64,000 nucleotides of DNA from contig NW_018396398.1 of assembly GCF_000003195.3 (NCBI RefSeq), positions 194,313 to 258,312 of the forward strand. Reading direction: 5' to 3'. Under the pieces are notes generated by a model, which saw nothing but the letters and a program-made list of their open reading frames with translations, did not search any database and was not told the origin of the DNA. The position numbers and the translations under genes were made by a program. The first letter of the stretch is position 1; each line of letters begins with the position of its first letter. The stretch comes from Sorghum bicolor (taxonomy: Eukaryota; Streptophyta; Magnoliopsida; Poales; Poaceae). Positions 8,988 to 19,225 of this stretch are shown here, in pieces.

Positions 8988-11900
8988 ATGGCGAAGAGCG
9001 ATTCCAGGAAGAGGGCCGAACTGATGGCCAAGGAGTGGAAGAAGTCTCGCAGCACCACAAAATCTCTTGGTGACCTCGTCGACATGGGGCTTCTGCACGG
9101 CGCAGAGCTCGGCGGCTGGAGGGCGCCGGAAGGGGAGAGCTACCCCGACCCTCGCGCCGGTGAGATCGTCGTTTTTGAGGATTTCATCAAGAGAGGCTTT
9201 GGTGTTCCTGTTCATCCCTTTCTTCAAGGTCTTCTTTTGTACTATGAGATCGGGATTTGCAATCTGCACCCGAACTCAATTCTCCTTATTTCTACCTTCA
9301 TCCATCTGTGCGAGGCCTATGTTGGCATAGAGCCGCACTTTGATCTTTTCCGGTACCTTTTCTGTCTGAGGAAGAAGGGAGCAGTTGGAGGCTCCAAGGT
9401 TGCAGGTGGAGTATACCTCAACCTTCGTGATGGGATGAAGAATCGCTACCTGCACTGCCCATGGAACACCTCCTTGACCGAATGGTACAGGAAGTGGTTC
9501 TACGTCAGGGAGGAACTGGGCAGCTCCACGTTCTGCGACGTGGGGTACGTTCCCGAGAAGAGGGCGAGCTGGACCGACCGCCCAGAGTTCGACGGTCAAG
9601 TAGCGGATCTGATGAAGCTGATCGACTGGTCGCGCCTGGATGGGCTTAGCGTGGTCGGCAACTTCATTTGCCGCCGGGTGATGCCCTGCCAGAAGAGGGT
9701 GCACTCGGCGTATGAGTATGCCGGAAGCGCAGACCCGACCAGGATGCGGTCGGAGATCCTGGAGAAAGCGGAGGTACAACAGCTGCTGAACGAGTTGTTT
9801 AACTTCGCGGATGGGGGCTTCACCCGTAGCAGTGATCGGGTGCAAGCCTTCAAGTTAGGACGACCAGCACCAAAGGTATGTAGCAGACTCCGTTTGATCA
9901 TTCGTATGTCGTCTGCAGTTGGCTCATCTCTGTTGCTTTTGCAGGTCGGTGATGTCGACCGGTGCGTAGTGTATGTATCACTGGCACCGGGGATGGAAGA
10001 TCCTGTGGGAGAGGTCCCGCCAGAGGAAGACCTAGCCCGCCCCGTCCCGACCTCCGAGGAGAGGGTAGCGGGGAAAAGGCCATTGCCGGCGGATCCCTTG
10101 CCGACACCGGAGCTGCCGGCAGACCTACCGGCGGAGAGCAGCCAAGCGCCGAAGCGTCGTCGGCTCGTGCGGATCGTCGACGACGACGACGACGACGAGG
10201 AGGCTGCGCCGTCGTTGGTCCGACGGCCTCGGGGCCGCCCAGACGCTGCGCCGGTCGCCACTGATCGAGTGGCCAGCGGCGCAGCTGCCCCGCAAGTTGC
10301 CGAGGTGGGGGCACAGGCGCCGACCGGCCGGGCGAGGAGGAGGTTCACCGCGACCCATCGTCGGTCAGACCTGTAAGTGTTCAACTTACGTATTTTGGAC
10401 TCCTCTTTTGTTTTTTTTTTTAACTTTTGTTCCTGTAGTGCGGCATCGGATGTCGACCCTGGCCAAGCTGCCGGCCAGGGAACGGGCGAGCCTGCCCGCG
10501 GTTCTGGGGATGCGGCCCCCCAGACCACAGAGCAGCCGACAGCTGCAGTCGCGCCTGGGAGCACCGAGGGGCTCCCGAGCGCGGCGCCGACTACAACAAG
10601 CAGCCCGACCAGGGCTGGGGAGGCTCCCCCAACTGACTCCTCGGAGAAGGGAAGATCTCCGACCGCTCCTCCTGCCGGGGGGAGTGAAGTCCCCCCGCCG
10701 CCCCGAGCAGGAGCCTCTCCGGCTGCGGGCTCCCCAGGTTTGGTCCAAGGGCCAGTGACGCCTGGGACCACCACCGGGGGTGACGCAGCCCAGGAGGAGG
10801 AAACCAGGGCGGCCTCCGACGACGAGGTAGAAGAGATCGAGGGTCGTCCCCGTGATGGCCGCCAACACGTGTATGTGTGGCGCCAACGCGGGGATCACTT
10901 TATCGGTCATGAGGAGCTCGCCGAGTCCGAAGAGGCCGCCAGGGTGGAGCGCGCGGCCAAGCGCCTTGTCGACGAAGTCAAGGTAAGCGGCGTTTTGAGC
11001 TGCCGCGCATTCTTTAGCCTTGTCTTCTGCGCATTCTTATATGCTTGCTTTGTAGGACGTTATGAAAACGGCGAAGTACCGGAAACGGTGCTTTGACCAG
11101 ATAGAAGGCGTCATGGCCGAGAACAAGGCCCTTGCCGCGGAGGTAGACCGGTTGCGGGCGGAGGTCGGAGAGAAGGTGGTCGAGATGAGCGCCGAAAAGG
11201 AGCGTCGTCTCGACCTCGCTCGTCGCCTGGCCGACCAGTACCGGCTGCAGGAAGGTTAGTCACACGCTCCGAGCAGTTTCGCATACTTGTATAGTTTGCT
11301 TTGCTGACCAGTTTAGGATTCACGCAGACTTGGAGGAGGAGGTGGCGAGCCTCCAACAAGAGAAGGAGCAGCTCGGCCAACAGCTCGCCAGTGCACAGGA
11401 GTCCGGGCGGCGAGCGGAAGAGGAGTTGGGTCGAAAAGACCGGGAGTTAGCTGGTAATGGGTGCCGCCTTGTTGGTTGCTGCCTGCCCTTTGCTTGTCTG
11501 GTATGCCGAAAGTAACGTTTCGTTTCGTTTGCAGTGCTCAAGGTGAACACCAAGAAGCACCTGGATGACCTGATCAAGGACCGGGACTCCTGGAAGGCCA
11601 AGTGTTGCAAGATCTGGAAGGGAGTGTCCCCGGTCCTGGACCTGATCAGTCCCGAGCTCCCGGAGAGCCAGCCCCGCGCGCCGCAGTTGACCCCGGTCGA
11701 GAAGGCGCAACGGGCGTGGGACTGGCTCCAGCAGTTTGTGAAGGACGCCGGGGAGTTTGCCGGCGCGCACGTCCTCAGCATGGTACGCGCCCACTACCCC
11801 CTGGTCGACTTGAGCAGGCTGGAGAAGGGGTACCCGAAGGAAGTCGGCCCACAGGAAGCGGACGAACTTCGGGGTAGTCTGCTGGATTTGTCGTCGACAG

Positions 11901-12109
11901 TGATCGGCGACATCAACCTGTGCGGAACGGCCACTCCTCCAGACCAGCCGAGCTCAGATAGGTCGGCCAGGGAGTTGTCGGGCGCGTCCGTTGCTGGAGA
12001 TGGGCGGTCGACGCCTGCGGTCTCGACCAGCCAGGCGCCGGTGGCCCCGACCCCTTCGTCCGGGCAGCAAGGCCAGGCGGGTGATCAGCCCGAGCAGCTA
12101 GGCCAATAA
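8988..12109 (+). CDS. Antisense gene of Tat-1, six exons, Transposase_28-like and coiled coil
   Basis: Predicted exons 8988-9875, 9945-10372, 10439-10982, 11056-11254, 11328-11453, 11535-12109. All five introns are GT-AG, 66-81 nt, and joining them keeps one frame of 919 residues. Residues 1-296 resemble the plant 'putative gypsy type transposon' family (Transposase_28, PF04195): MGLLHGAELGGWRAPEGE, VHPFLQGLLLYYEIGICNLHP, PHFDLFRYLFCLRKKGA, NTSLTEWYRKWFYVRE. About 300-590 is Pro/Ser/Glu-rich with an APKRRRLVRI basic cluster before an Asp run, plausibly nuclear. About 600-750 is a coiled coil (AENKALAAEVDRLRAEV, LEEEVASLQQEKEQL). The C-terminus has WDWLQQFVKDAGEFAGAHVL. The first intron is in frame and could be retained. 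Function unknown; a captured or regulatory gene of the element is likely. Exon 4 starts in DVMKTAKYRKRCF. The convergent pol gene ends 280 bp away. Confidence 0.75.
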
Positions 12110-12388
12110 AGTAGTCTGTAGGAATAGACTAGTATCTGCCCGTCAGGGGGTTTATTGTAAACTTTGTATGTAAAGTTTGTAATAAAGTTTTCTTTTTTTG
12201 TCATGACTGTTGTTTTGAGCGCTGTAAGAATATCTGAGTGACGTGTCACCGTATTTGTCTTGGTTGTCACCAAGAGCATCCATTGCAGGAGTTTTGCCGA
12301 GTGCTGTGTATGACAAAGTATAGGCGAGAAATATAGAATCTTATTATCAAAAATTATAAGATACTTACAAAAGAAAGTCATTAAAACT
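12105..12388 (+). terminator. Convergent 3' ends: poly(A) signals of the antisense gene
   Basis: AATAAA overlaps the stop codon (12105-12110), and a second AATAAA is at 12181-12186 behind T/G-rich sequence, with TTTCTTTTTTTGTCATG after it. The same layout is in Tat-2 (35617-35622). No gene lies in this stretch; it separates the plus-strand gene from the minus-strand pol stop at 12389. Transcripts overlapping here would form double-stranded RNA. Confidence 0.6.
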
Positions 12389-15300
12389 TTATGGATAGAA
12401 TCGTCGCAGTTTGTCGATGTGCCAAGAGTTAGGCACTCGTGTTCCGTCTGGGTATGCCAATCTGTAGGACGTAGGTCGTGTGACCTCGGTCACCACGAAG
12501 GGTCCTTCCCAGGGAGTGGATAACTTGTGCATTCCCTCCTGGCTTGTTTTCCATCGAAGCACCAGATCGCCGACCACAAAGGAACGGTCCTTGACGTTCC
12601 TGTTGTAGTATCGCCTGACTGCCGCGAGATATTTTGCTGTTCGGAGACATGAAACTAGACGCTTTTCCTCCATGCAATTGACTTCGAGTTCTCTGGCGTT
12701 GTCGGCAGTCGCCTCGTCGTAGTGCTCGATTCTAGGAGATCCGAAGTGTATGTCGGCCGGCAGGACCGCCTCTGCACCGTATACCATGAAGTAGGGAGAC
12801 ACCCCTGTGTTTCGACTGGTCTGGGTTCGGAGGCCCCAGACTACTGCCGGCAATTCTCTCATCCATCGACCGGGTGCTCTGTCGTTTTCGGTGTACAGCC
12901 TCTTCTTTAGGGCATCAACGATCATTCCATTAGCACGTTCGACTTGACCGTTGGCACGTGGATGTGCTACTGACACATATTTTATGACTATGCCTCTGTC
13001 ATCGCAGAAATCCCAAAAAGTGGTGCCAGTAAACTGAGTGCCCAGGTCGGTGATTATGCTGTTCGGGATGCCGAATCTGTGTATGATTTGATTGAGAAAC
13101 TCCACGGCCTTCTCGGAGGTTGCCTTGACCAAGGGCATGTATTCGATCCACTTGGAGAACTTGTCGATTAGCACGAAGACAAACTTGAAATTGCCCGGGG
13201 CTGGTTTAAATGGTCCGATCATGTCCAGCCCCCAGCAAGCAAAGGGCCAAGACGACGGGATAGTTTGAATTTCATGGGCAGGTACGTGGGTCCTCTTAGC
13301 GAAAAACTGACATCCTTCGCAATGCCGAACCAGTTTTTCTGCGTCGCCGACCGCGGTTGGCCAATAAAAACCTGCTCGGAAAGCCTTTCCGACCAGCGTT
13401 CTAGATGCGGCGTGGTTGCCGCAGGATCCAGCGTGTATGTCTTCCAAGAGCTTGATACCATCATCTTGGGGTATGCACTTGAGCAGTACTTCGGAGCTTG
13501 CGTTTTTCCGCATGAGTTTTCCGTCGACCAGGATGTAGTTCTTTGATCGTCGGATGAGGCGCTCGTTCTCTGTTTTGTCCTGGTAGCCTGTTCCGTCTGA
13601 TATGTATTTGATGAACGGGGTGCGCCAGTCACGCCCACCGGTTGTCGGAGTGGCGTCATCTATGAGCATTGCCTCGGTTGGTTGCTTGTCGACCAGGGGA
13701 GGGCTTACGCTTGGCTCATGGATGTCCTGGACAAAAATACCCCGCGGGATATGGGCCCGAGATGAGCCTAACTTTGACAACGCATCTGCTGCTTGGTTCT
13801 TATCCCGGACCACGTGGATGTACTCTATGCCATAGAAGTTAGTTTCCCATTTGCGAATTTCTTTGCAGTAGAGATCCATCTTCTCGTGGGTTGCGTCCCA
13901 CTCCTTGTTGAGCTGGTTGATGACCAAAGCAGAGTCGCCGTAGACATAGAGGCGCTTGACCCCCAGTTCAACGGCTAGTCGTATGCCGTGTAAGCATGCT
14001 TCGTATTCGGCGACGTTGTTTGACGCCGGGAAAAGGATCCTAAGGACGTAGCGGAGTTTGTCCTTGTTGGGTGATACGAACTATATCCCAGCACCTGCAC
14101 CGTTGATGTTCAAGGATCCATCAAAGAACATTGACCAGTGGTCTGAGACATCGGGAACGGAAGGTTCGTTGAGATCCGTCCATTCGGCAATGAAATCGAC
14201 CAGGGCTTGGGACTTGACAGTGGTGCGACTCTGGAACTCCAGGGAAAATGGACATAATTCCATTGCCCATTTCACGATTCTGCCATTGGCGTCTTTATTG
14301 CGCAGGATGTCACCGAGAGGAAAGCTGGTTGTCACCAAGACTCGATGGCCGTCGAAGTAGTGCTTCAGTTTTCTTGACGTTATCAGGATGGCGTATATGA
14401 GCTTCTGTATTTGTGGGTACCTGGCCTTGGATTCGTTTAAAACTTCGCTTATGAAGTAAACGGGTCTCTGGACCTTGAAGACGTGACCTGGTTCATCTCG
14501 CTCGACCACTATTGCCGTGGAAACAACCCTGTCGGTTGCAGCAATGTAAAGGAGCAGGTCTTCATTGGGCTGAGGCGCTGTGAGGACAGGCGGTGAAGTG
14601 AGGAAGGTCTTAAGCTGAGTGAACGCAGCGTCGGCTTCTTCGGTCCAGGAGAATTTTTCTGACGCTTTCAATAGTTTGAAGAAAGGGAGGCCTTTTTCTC
14701 CCAGCCTTGAGATGAAACGACTGAGGGCGGCCATGCACCCGGTTAGCTTCTGAATATCCTTGACGTTCTTCGGTGGTCGCATGTCGAGTACGGCTTTGAC
14801 TTTTGAAGGGTTTGGTCGTATGCCGTCGCAACTGACGACGTTGCCGAGCAGTAGACCGGAAGGAACGCCGAAGATGCATTTCTTGGGGTTGAGCTTCCAC
14901 TTGTACCTATTGAGTGCCTTGAAGGTTCGGTCTATGTTGTCGATTAGGGTGCTCGCGTCCCTTGTTTTTACGACCACGTCGTCCACATAGGCCTCGACGA
15001 GGTCATCGCGAATCTCGTCGTGGAGGCATTGCTGGATGGCCCTTTGATAAGTGGCCCCGGCGTTTTTAAGTCCGAAAGACATGGTAGTGTAACAGTATGC
15101 GCCGAAGGGTGTGATGAAGGATGTTTTGATCTGATCTTCTTCCTTTAACGAGATCTGGTGATAACCAGAGTAGCAATCTAGAAAGGAGAGGAGTTCGCAT
15201 CCGGCCGTTGAGTCGACCACCTCGTCGATGCGAGGAAGACCAAAAGGATCTTTAGGACAGTGTTTGTTGAGATCGGTGTAATCAACGCACATTCTCCATT

Positions 15301-15574
15301 CATTATTCTTTTTGTGTACAAGAACCGGATTGGCGAGCCAATCGGGATGATACACCTCTTTTATGAATCCGGCTGCTAGAAGCCGTGTTATTTCTGTCCT
15401 AATAGCCTCCTTTTTGTCACGAGCGAACCGTCGCAGTTTTTGCTTGATTGGTCTTGCGGTCTTCGAGACGTTTAAGGAGTGCTCGATCAGGTTTCGTGGG
15501 ACACCGGGCATGTCTGCGGGTTTCCATGCGAAAACGCTCACGTTGTCCCTTAGAAACCTGACGAGCGCGTCTTC
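12389..15574 (-). pseudogene. Tat-1 pol: RT, RNase H, second RNase H, integrase; one internal stop
   Basis: Reads in the gag frame directly after the TAG at 15575-15577. [23 protein letters not shown], catalytic AYVDDVV near 14978. First RNase [19 protein letters not shown] to [17 protein letters not shown] and [10 protein letters not shown]. Second (archaeal-type) RNase [19 protein letters not shown], a TAG at 14081-14083 (Tat-2 has Leu), [41 protein letters not shown]. Integrase: H in HAGSCGNHAASRTLVGKAFR, CEGCQFF, catalytic D in WGLDMIGPF, D in ITDLGTQFTGTTF, E in NGQVERANGM, C-terminal WEGPFVV and HIDKLRRFYP. The dual RNase H defines the Tat lineage. Only the one nonsense codon disrupts this part. 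Confidence 0.9.
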
Positions 15575-15754
15575 CTATTTTGGATCCAGGTTAGCCCCGA
15601 TGAGGGCTGTCTTCTCGGGGTTGCCTTCGACCAGCTGCACTTCTTTGTACTCCTTGGATTTCGAATTCTTTCTGGCTGTCTCCTGCTCGGGTAATCGGAG
15701 CTGGTCGGGGGGCAGCTGTGCGGCTTGGGTTGCTGTTTCCGCCATGCGGATTTA
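15575..15754 (-). other. Protease-RT linker with in-frame stops, one shared by both Tat copies
   Basis: Gag-protease ends with TAA at 15752-15754 after KITEAIDL; Tat-2 has a sense codon there and reads IDLSIRMVETV, so this stop is private to Tat-1. The frame then continues (LPPDQLRLPEQETARKNSKS, TALIGANLDPK) to a TAG at 15575-15577 followed by [17 protein letters not shown]. Tat-2 has the identical TAG after NLDPK (39018-39020). RT follows in the same frame, so read-through, not frameshifting, would make a Gag-Pol fusion. Confidence 0.75.
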
Positions 15755-18718
15755 GAGGTCAATTGCCTCGGTGATCTTGAAACTTTCTTCTTCGCAGGTG
15801 TACGCAGTGTAGACGTTGCCTCTGACGGTCAGGACGCCCTTCTCCGTGGGCATCTTAAGCACCAGGTATGAGTAGTGCGGGACTGCCATGAACTTTGTCA
15901 GCGATGGGCGGCCCAGTATGGCGTGGTAGGTCCCGTCGAAGTCCGCGACTACGAAGTTGATGAACTCCGTCCGGAAGTGATCGGGTGTGCCGAATTGGAC
16001 AGGCAATGTTATCTGTCCGAGGGGCACCGAACTTTGACCTGGCAAAACCCCCCAGAATTGGGCGTCGTAAGGTTTTAGTTGCGCCGGTGATATCTTGAGG
16101 GCGGGCAGGCTGTTGCGGAAGAGGATGTCGATGGAGCTTCCCCCGTCCACGAGCACGCGCTCGAATCTGATGCTATTGATGCAGGGATCAAGAATCAGTG
16201 GGAAACGACCCGGCTCTGGGATAGCGGCCCACTGGTCCTTCCTGCTGAACGCGATCTCCCTGTGGGACCAGGCGGGAAATTTCGGATCTGCGATCGGCCC
16301 GTCCGTGCTGTCTATGTTGAGGCAGGCTCTCTTTAACAGCTTTCTTTCTCGCTTGGACTCAGTGGAGACCTTGCCCCCGAAAATGGAGTGAACCACGTCG
16401 GTAGGGCTGACGTATTGGTGTCGGGGGTCCCTGTCTTGGTCCTCATCCTCATCTTCGTGGTCGTGCCCGTCGCGTTTGCTACTTTTCTTGGCGGTGTCTT
16501 CTTGGGCGGCCCGCCGTGTATAGATACTTTTGAGGACGTGGCACTCTTCCATGGTATGGTTAGACTTTGGGTGTAGCTGGCACGGTCCCTTCAACGTTTT
16601 GTTGTAGTCGTCTTGGTAGTCCCGTCGTCCATTGGGACGTTTGACCGTGTTTACTTCGTGGTCGTATTCGCGAGGGCGCTTTCCTCTGAAGTCGTCGCGG
16701 CTGTCGCGCCGCCGATCCCAACCCTCTCGGTGATCGCGGTTGTCGGAGCGGCGATGATTTCTGTTGTCGTGGCGACCACGACCGTCATCTCGCCGGGAGG
16801 GCTGGTCGGGGCCTCTCGCATCGTCTCGGATTAGTTTTTCTGCGTCATCAGCATCGGCGTAATTTTTAGCCGTGGCGAGGAGCTCTGCTACCGTTGATGG
16901 GCGCTTACGCAATAGCTTGTTCCTCAGCGCTTCATGGAAACGCAAACCCTTGATAAAGGCTGATATGGCCTCGTCATGAGAAATTTTCGGGATTTTGAGG
17001 CGCATATCCGAGAATCGTCGGATGTAATCACGCAGAGGTTCATTCTTCCTGTCTCTTATCCTTTCAAGGTCATACTTGTTTCCGGGCTGCTCGCATGTGG
17101 CGATGAAGTTGTCGATGAAAGCCTGTCGTAGCTCTTCCCAAGAGTCGAAGGAGTCCTCGGGCAGGCCGAGAAGCCACTGATGACCAGCCTGGTCGAGGAC
17201 TACGGGGAAGTAATTAGCCATGACGTGCTCATCTCCTGCTGCTGATCGGACGGCGATTTCATAGAGAGTGATCCAGTTCTCTGGATTTTCCTTGCCGTCG
17301 TATTTTTTAAGTTTTTCGAGCTTGAAATTGCGGGGCCACACGACCTGGCGGAGGTGTGAGGAGAACTGCCTTAGGCCCGGAGGACCGTGGGTCGCGTCGT
17401 ACTCGATGCGGCGCAGGTTTTCGTGGACTGCTCTTTCTGCGGCGCGCCTGTTGATGCGGTCCCGGGCATCTTTGGGAGGGATGTTGTGGCGGAGATCCCT
17501 GTGTTGATCTTCTTCTTCTTGGCCGCGTACGCGGTCCTGCTGGCGGCGGCCATCGGCGTCCCGACCACCATCATCGCGCCGTGAGTCCCCTCGACGGTTG
17601 TCGGGGGAGCGGCTGCGGCGACGCCTGCTGGGTGAGGCCCGGATACGATGAGTCTGGTCGGAGGCGGCTTCCGTATAAGAGACGTCCTGGACTCTCTTGA
17701 GCAGAGTGGCTGTCTGTCCCATTGCGGCGATCAGGTGTGCTCGGATACTGGTCCGGACTCCCTGGCATTCGGGGGTGTCAGGAAGCCGATCCAGATTGGC
17801 CATGGCGACAGCCACGTTGGCGCTTGGCGTTTTGTAGACCGGCTGGTCCCCGACCATGTCGAAGGCATCGTTGAGGTTGCCTGGTGGCGTCTGTTGTTGC
17901 TCGTCCGCACGCCGTCGGGCGCGCTCGGCGTTACGCTGTTCGCGGAGTTGCCTCTGGTCGTCTGTTTCTCCGTCAACAGCTGGTTCGTCGGCGCTGACAT
18001 TGAATACAATATCCCCTTGCCGGGGGGGGAATATCGGGAATCGGTCGAAACCCGGAGGGTGTGAAGGAAAATCCAGGTCGTAGTCCTCGTCTTCGGTGTT
18101 CACAATCTCGGTGGGGACGGAGCCGGTGCTTGAGTTGGTGCTGGAAACCTGGCCGTCCCGTAGCTCTCGGATGGTCACCATGTTGACATGGTGACGATTG
18201 TTCCTTGTCGGCGACCAGCCCGCTTTGCTGAAAACGGATTGGACGTGCTGTGAATAAACAGAGGCCGAGTTGTTCAGGCCGCAAGGATAGTCTTCCTTTT
18301 TGAGCTCGACGGATCGTCCTGAGGGGGTTGAGGTTATCGTCAGGGACGTTCCCAGCCGTTCGTGTGTGGTGGCACGAGTTGGTCGGCGGAGTTTCGAAGA
18401 ATCCGCTCGAGCAGCTTGGTCGGGCCGGCGCAGAACTCCATCTATTAGTTGGGAGACTTCGAATAGCTTGGAGTCAGCGCGATCGAGCGCTTGGAGGAGG
18501 TCCGAGCAGTCGATCTCCCTTCCCTTGTAGAGCGGGAACGGTGGTCGGGAGCTTGGTGTCGTCACGCGTGTGGTCGGAGACGGCGTGATCTCAGATTGGA
18601 TCTGGATCTCTTTCGGAACCGTGGTCGCGAAACCGCCGCTGCACGTCGTCCACGTGATCTGGCCGACGGTGAACGTGAGGCCTTCGGGCACGGTCGCGGA
18701 AGCTGGGATCGTGACCAT
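15752..18718 (-). CDS. Tat-1 gag-protease
   Basis: The open frame extends to GTG at 18766, but that lies in the primer-binding site; the first ATG (18718, MVTIPASATVPEGLTF) is the sensible start, giving 988 residues. N-terminal about 450 residues are low-complexity and Arg-rich. Gag core near residues 480-640: NPENWITLYEIAVRSAA, GHQWLLGLPEDSFDSWEELRQ, LRDYIRRFSDMRLKIPKIS. A variant zinc knuckle CQLHPKSNHTMEEC (CX2HX4HX4C) lies near 713, followed by acidic-basic linker. Protease near 858: RVLVDGGSSIDILF and YHAILGRPSLTKF. It encodes particle protein and its processing enzyme. Apart from the private TAA at its end it looks intact. Confidence 0.85.
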   Translation of the reverse strand: MVTIPASATVPEGLTFTVGQITWTTCSGGFATTVPKEIQIQSEITPSPTTRVTTPSSRPPFPLYKGREIDCSDLLQALDRADSKLFEVSQLIDGVLRRPDQAARADSSKLRRPTRATTHERLGTSLTITSTPSGRSVELKKEDYPCGLNNSASVYSQHVQSVFSKAGWSPTRNNRHHVNMVTIRELRDGQVSSTNSSTGSVPTEIVNTEDEDYDLDFPSHPPGFDRFPIFPPRQGDIVFNVSADEPAVDGETDDQRQLREQRNAERARRRADEQQQTPPGNLNDAFDMVGDQPVYKTPSANVAVAMANLDRLPDTPECQGVRTSIRAHLIAAMGQTATLLKRVQDVSYTEAASDQTHRIRASPSRRRRSRSPDNRRGDSRRDDGGRDADGRRQQDRVRGQEEEDQHRDLRHNIPPKDARDRINRRAAERAVHENLRRIEYDATHGPPGLRQFSSHLRQVVWPRNFKLEKLKKYDGKENPENWITLYEIAVRSAAGDEHVMANYFPVVLDQAGHQWLLGLPEDSFDSWEELRQAFIDNFIATCEQPGNKYDLERIRDRKNEPLRDYIRRFSDMRLKIPKISHDEAISAFIKGLRFHEALRNKLLRKRPSTVAELLATAKNYADADDAEKLIRDDARGPDQPSRRDDGRGRHDNRNHRRSDNRDHREGWDRRRDSRDDFRGKRPREYDHEVNTVKRPNGRRDYQDDYNKTLKGPCQLHPKSNHTMEECHVLKSIYTRRAAQEDTAKKSSKRDGHDHEDEDEDQDRDPRHQYVSPTDVVHSIFGGKVSTESKRERKLLKRACLNIDSTDGPIADPKFPAWSHREIAFSRKDQWAAIPEPGRFPLILDPCINSIRFERVLVDGGSSIDILFRNSLPALKISPAQLKPYDAQFWGVLPGQSSVPLGQITLPVQFGTPDHFRTEFINFVVADFDGTYHAILGRPSLTKFMAVPHYSYLVLKMPTEKGVLTVRGNVYTAYTCEEESFKITEAIDL

Positions 18719-18747
18719 CTTGTTCGCCGGAAAAGTTGCACGCACAC

Positions 18748-18766
18748 CCCCTACCTGGCGCGCCAC
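18748..18766 (-). promoter_or_regulatory. Primer-binding site of Tat-1
   Basis: Element strand directly after the 5' LTR reads GTGGCGCGCCAGGTAGGGG. A primer-binding site normally starts within 1-3 nt of the LTR, and this stretch is the only candidate. I cannot assign the tRNA with confidence. Confidence 0.6.
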
Positions 18767-19225
18767 TGTCGACGAAAGCTAGTCGACAGTCTACCTTGGG
18801 GTATACCCACGGTAGTAGTTTATCGGTAGACGGTGCGCAAACTACGAACTCGATGGTGACGCAAGACACGGACAAGCTTTTTATCCAGGTTCGGCCGCCG
18901 AGTTGGCGTAATACCTACGTCCTGCGTCTGATTGTATTGATTTGTGCTGAGAGAATATGATGTCCTAGGGGGGTCCCTTGCCCCTCCTTATATAGTCTGG
19001 AGGGCAGGGTTACAGATCTAGAAACTAATCCTATTCGGTTACAATTGCCATAGATAATTCAATATCAATTCCTATTCTAACCGACTAGAATCCTGCTTGA
19101 TCTCCACGTCTTGTTTCCTTGCGCGAAACTCGGGCTGTCGGATCAAGCCTTGAACTCGTCTCGTAGTGGGCCAAGCTTCCTGGCTGAAGTCTAGCCGTAA
19201 GGGTATAGGGGTTTATACCCCCACA
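18767..19225 (-). repeat. 5' LTR of Tat-1
   Basis: Same 459-bp sequence as 7224-7682 with about three base differences (for example CTATTCGG against CTAGTCGG). TATA box CCTTATATAG at 18986-18995 (read on the minus strand). This is the promoter LTR for gag-pol. Confidence 0.93.

Larger units (their letters stand above)
7224..19225 (-). mobile_element. Tat-1: complete Tat-lineage Ty3/gypsy element, 12.0 kb
   Basis: Bounded by 459-bp LTRs (7224-7682, 18767-19225) differing at about 3 sites by eye, and by the perfect 5-bp duplication GCGTC (7219-7223, 19226-19230). Element-strand order: 5' LTR, primer-binding site, gag-protease, RT, RNase H, second RNase H, integrase, then a 4.7-kb 3' part with an antisense gene, a 70-bp minisatellite and the 3' LTR. 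The duplicated RNase H and long 3' region with an extra antisense gene mark the Tat lineage (compare Grande and RIRE2-like elements). At the usual grass rate of 1.3e-8 per site per year, 0.65% divergence means roughly 0.25 million years. Coding capacity is broken by a few stops. Confidence 0.93.

Noticed and set aside
9596..10774. 392-codon minus-strand frame opposite the antisense gene
   Set aside because: A shadow of the GC-rich exons; it crosses predicted introns, has no domain, and does not extend in Tat-2.
8988..12109. Antisense gene as a host gene hit by the element
   Set aside because: It lies between the two LTRs of Tat-1 and at the same place in Tat-2, so it belongs to the element family.
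18764..18766. Start of Tat-1 gag at 18766
   Set aside because: The codon is GTG and lies in the primer-binding site next to the LTR; the ATG at 18718 is the sensible start.
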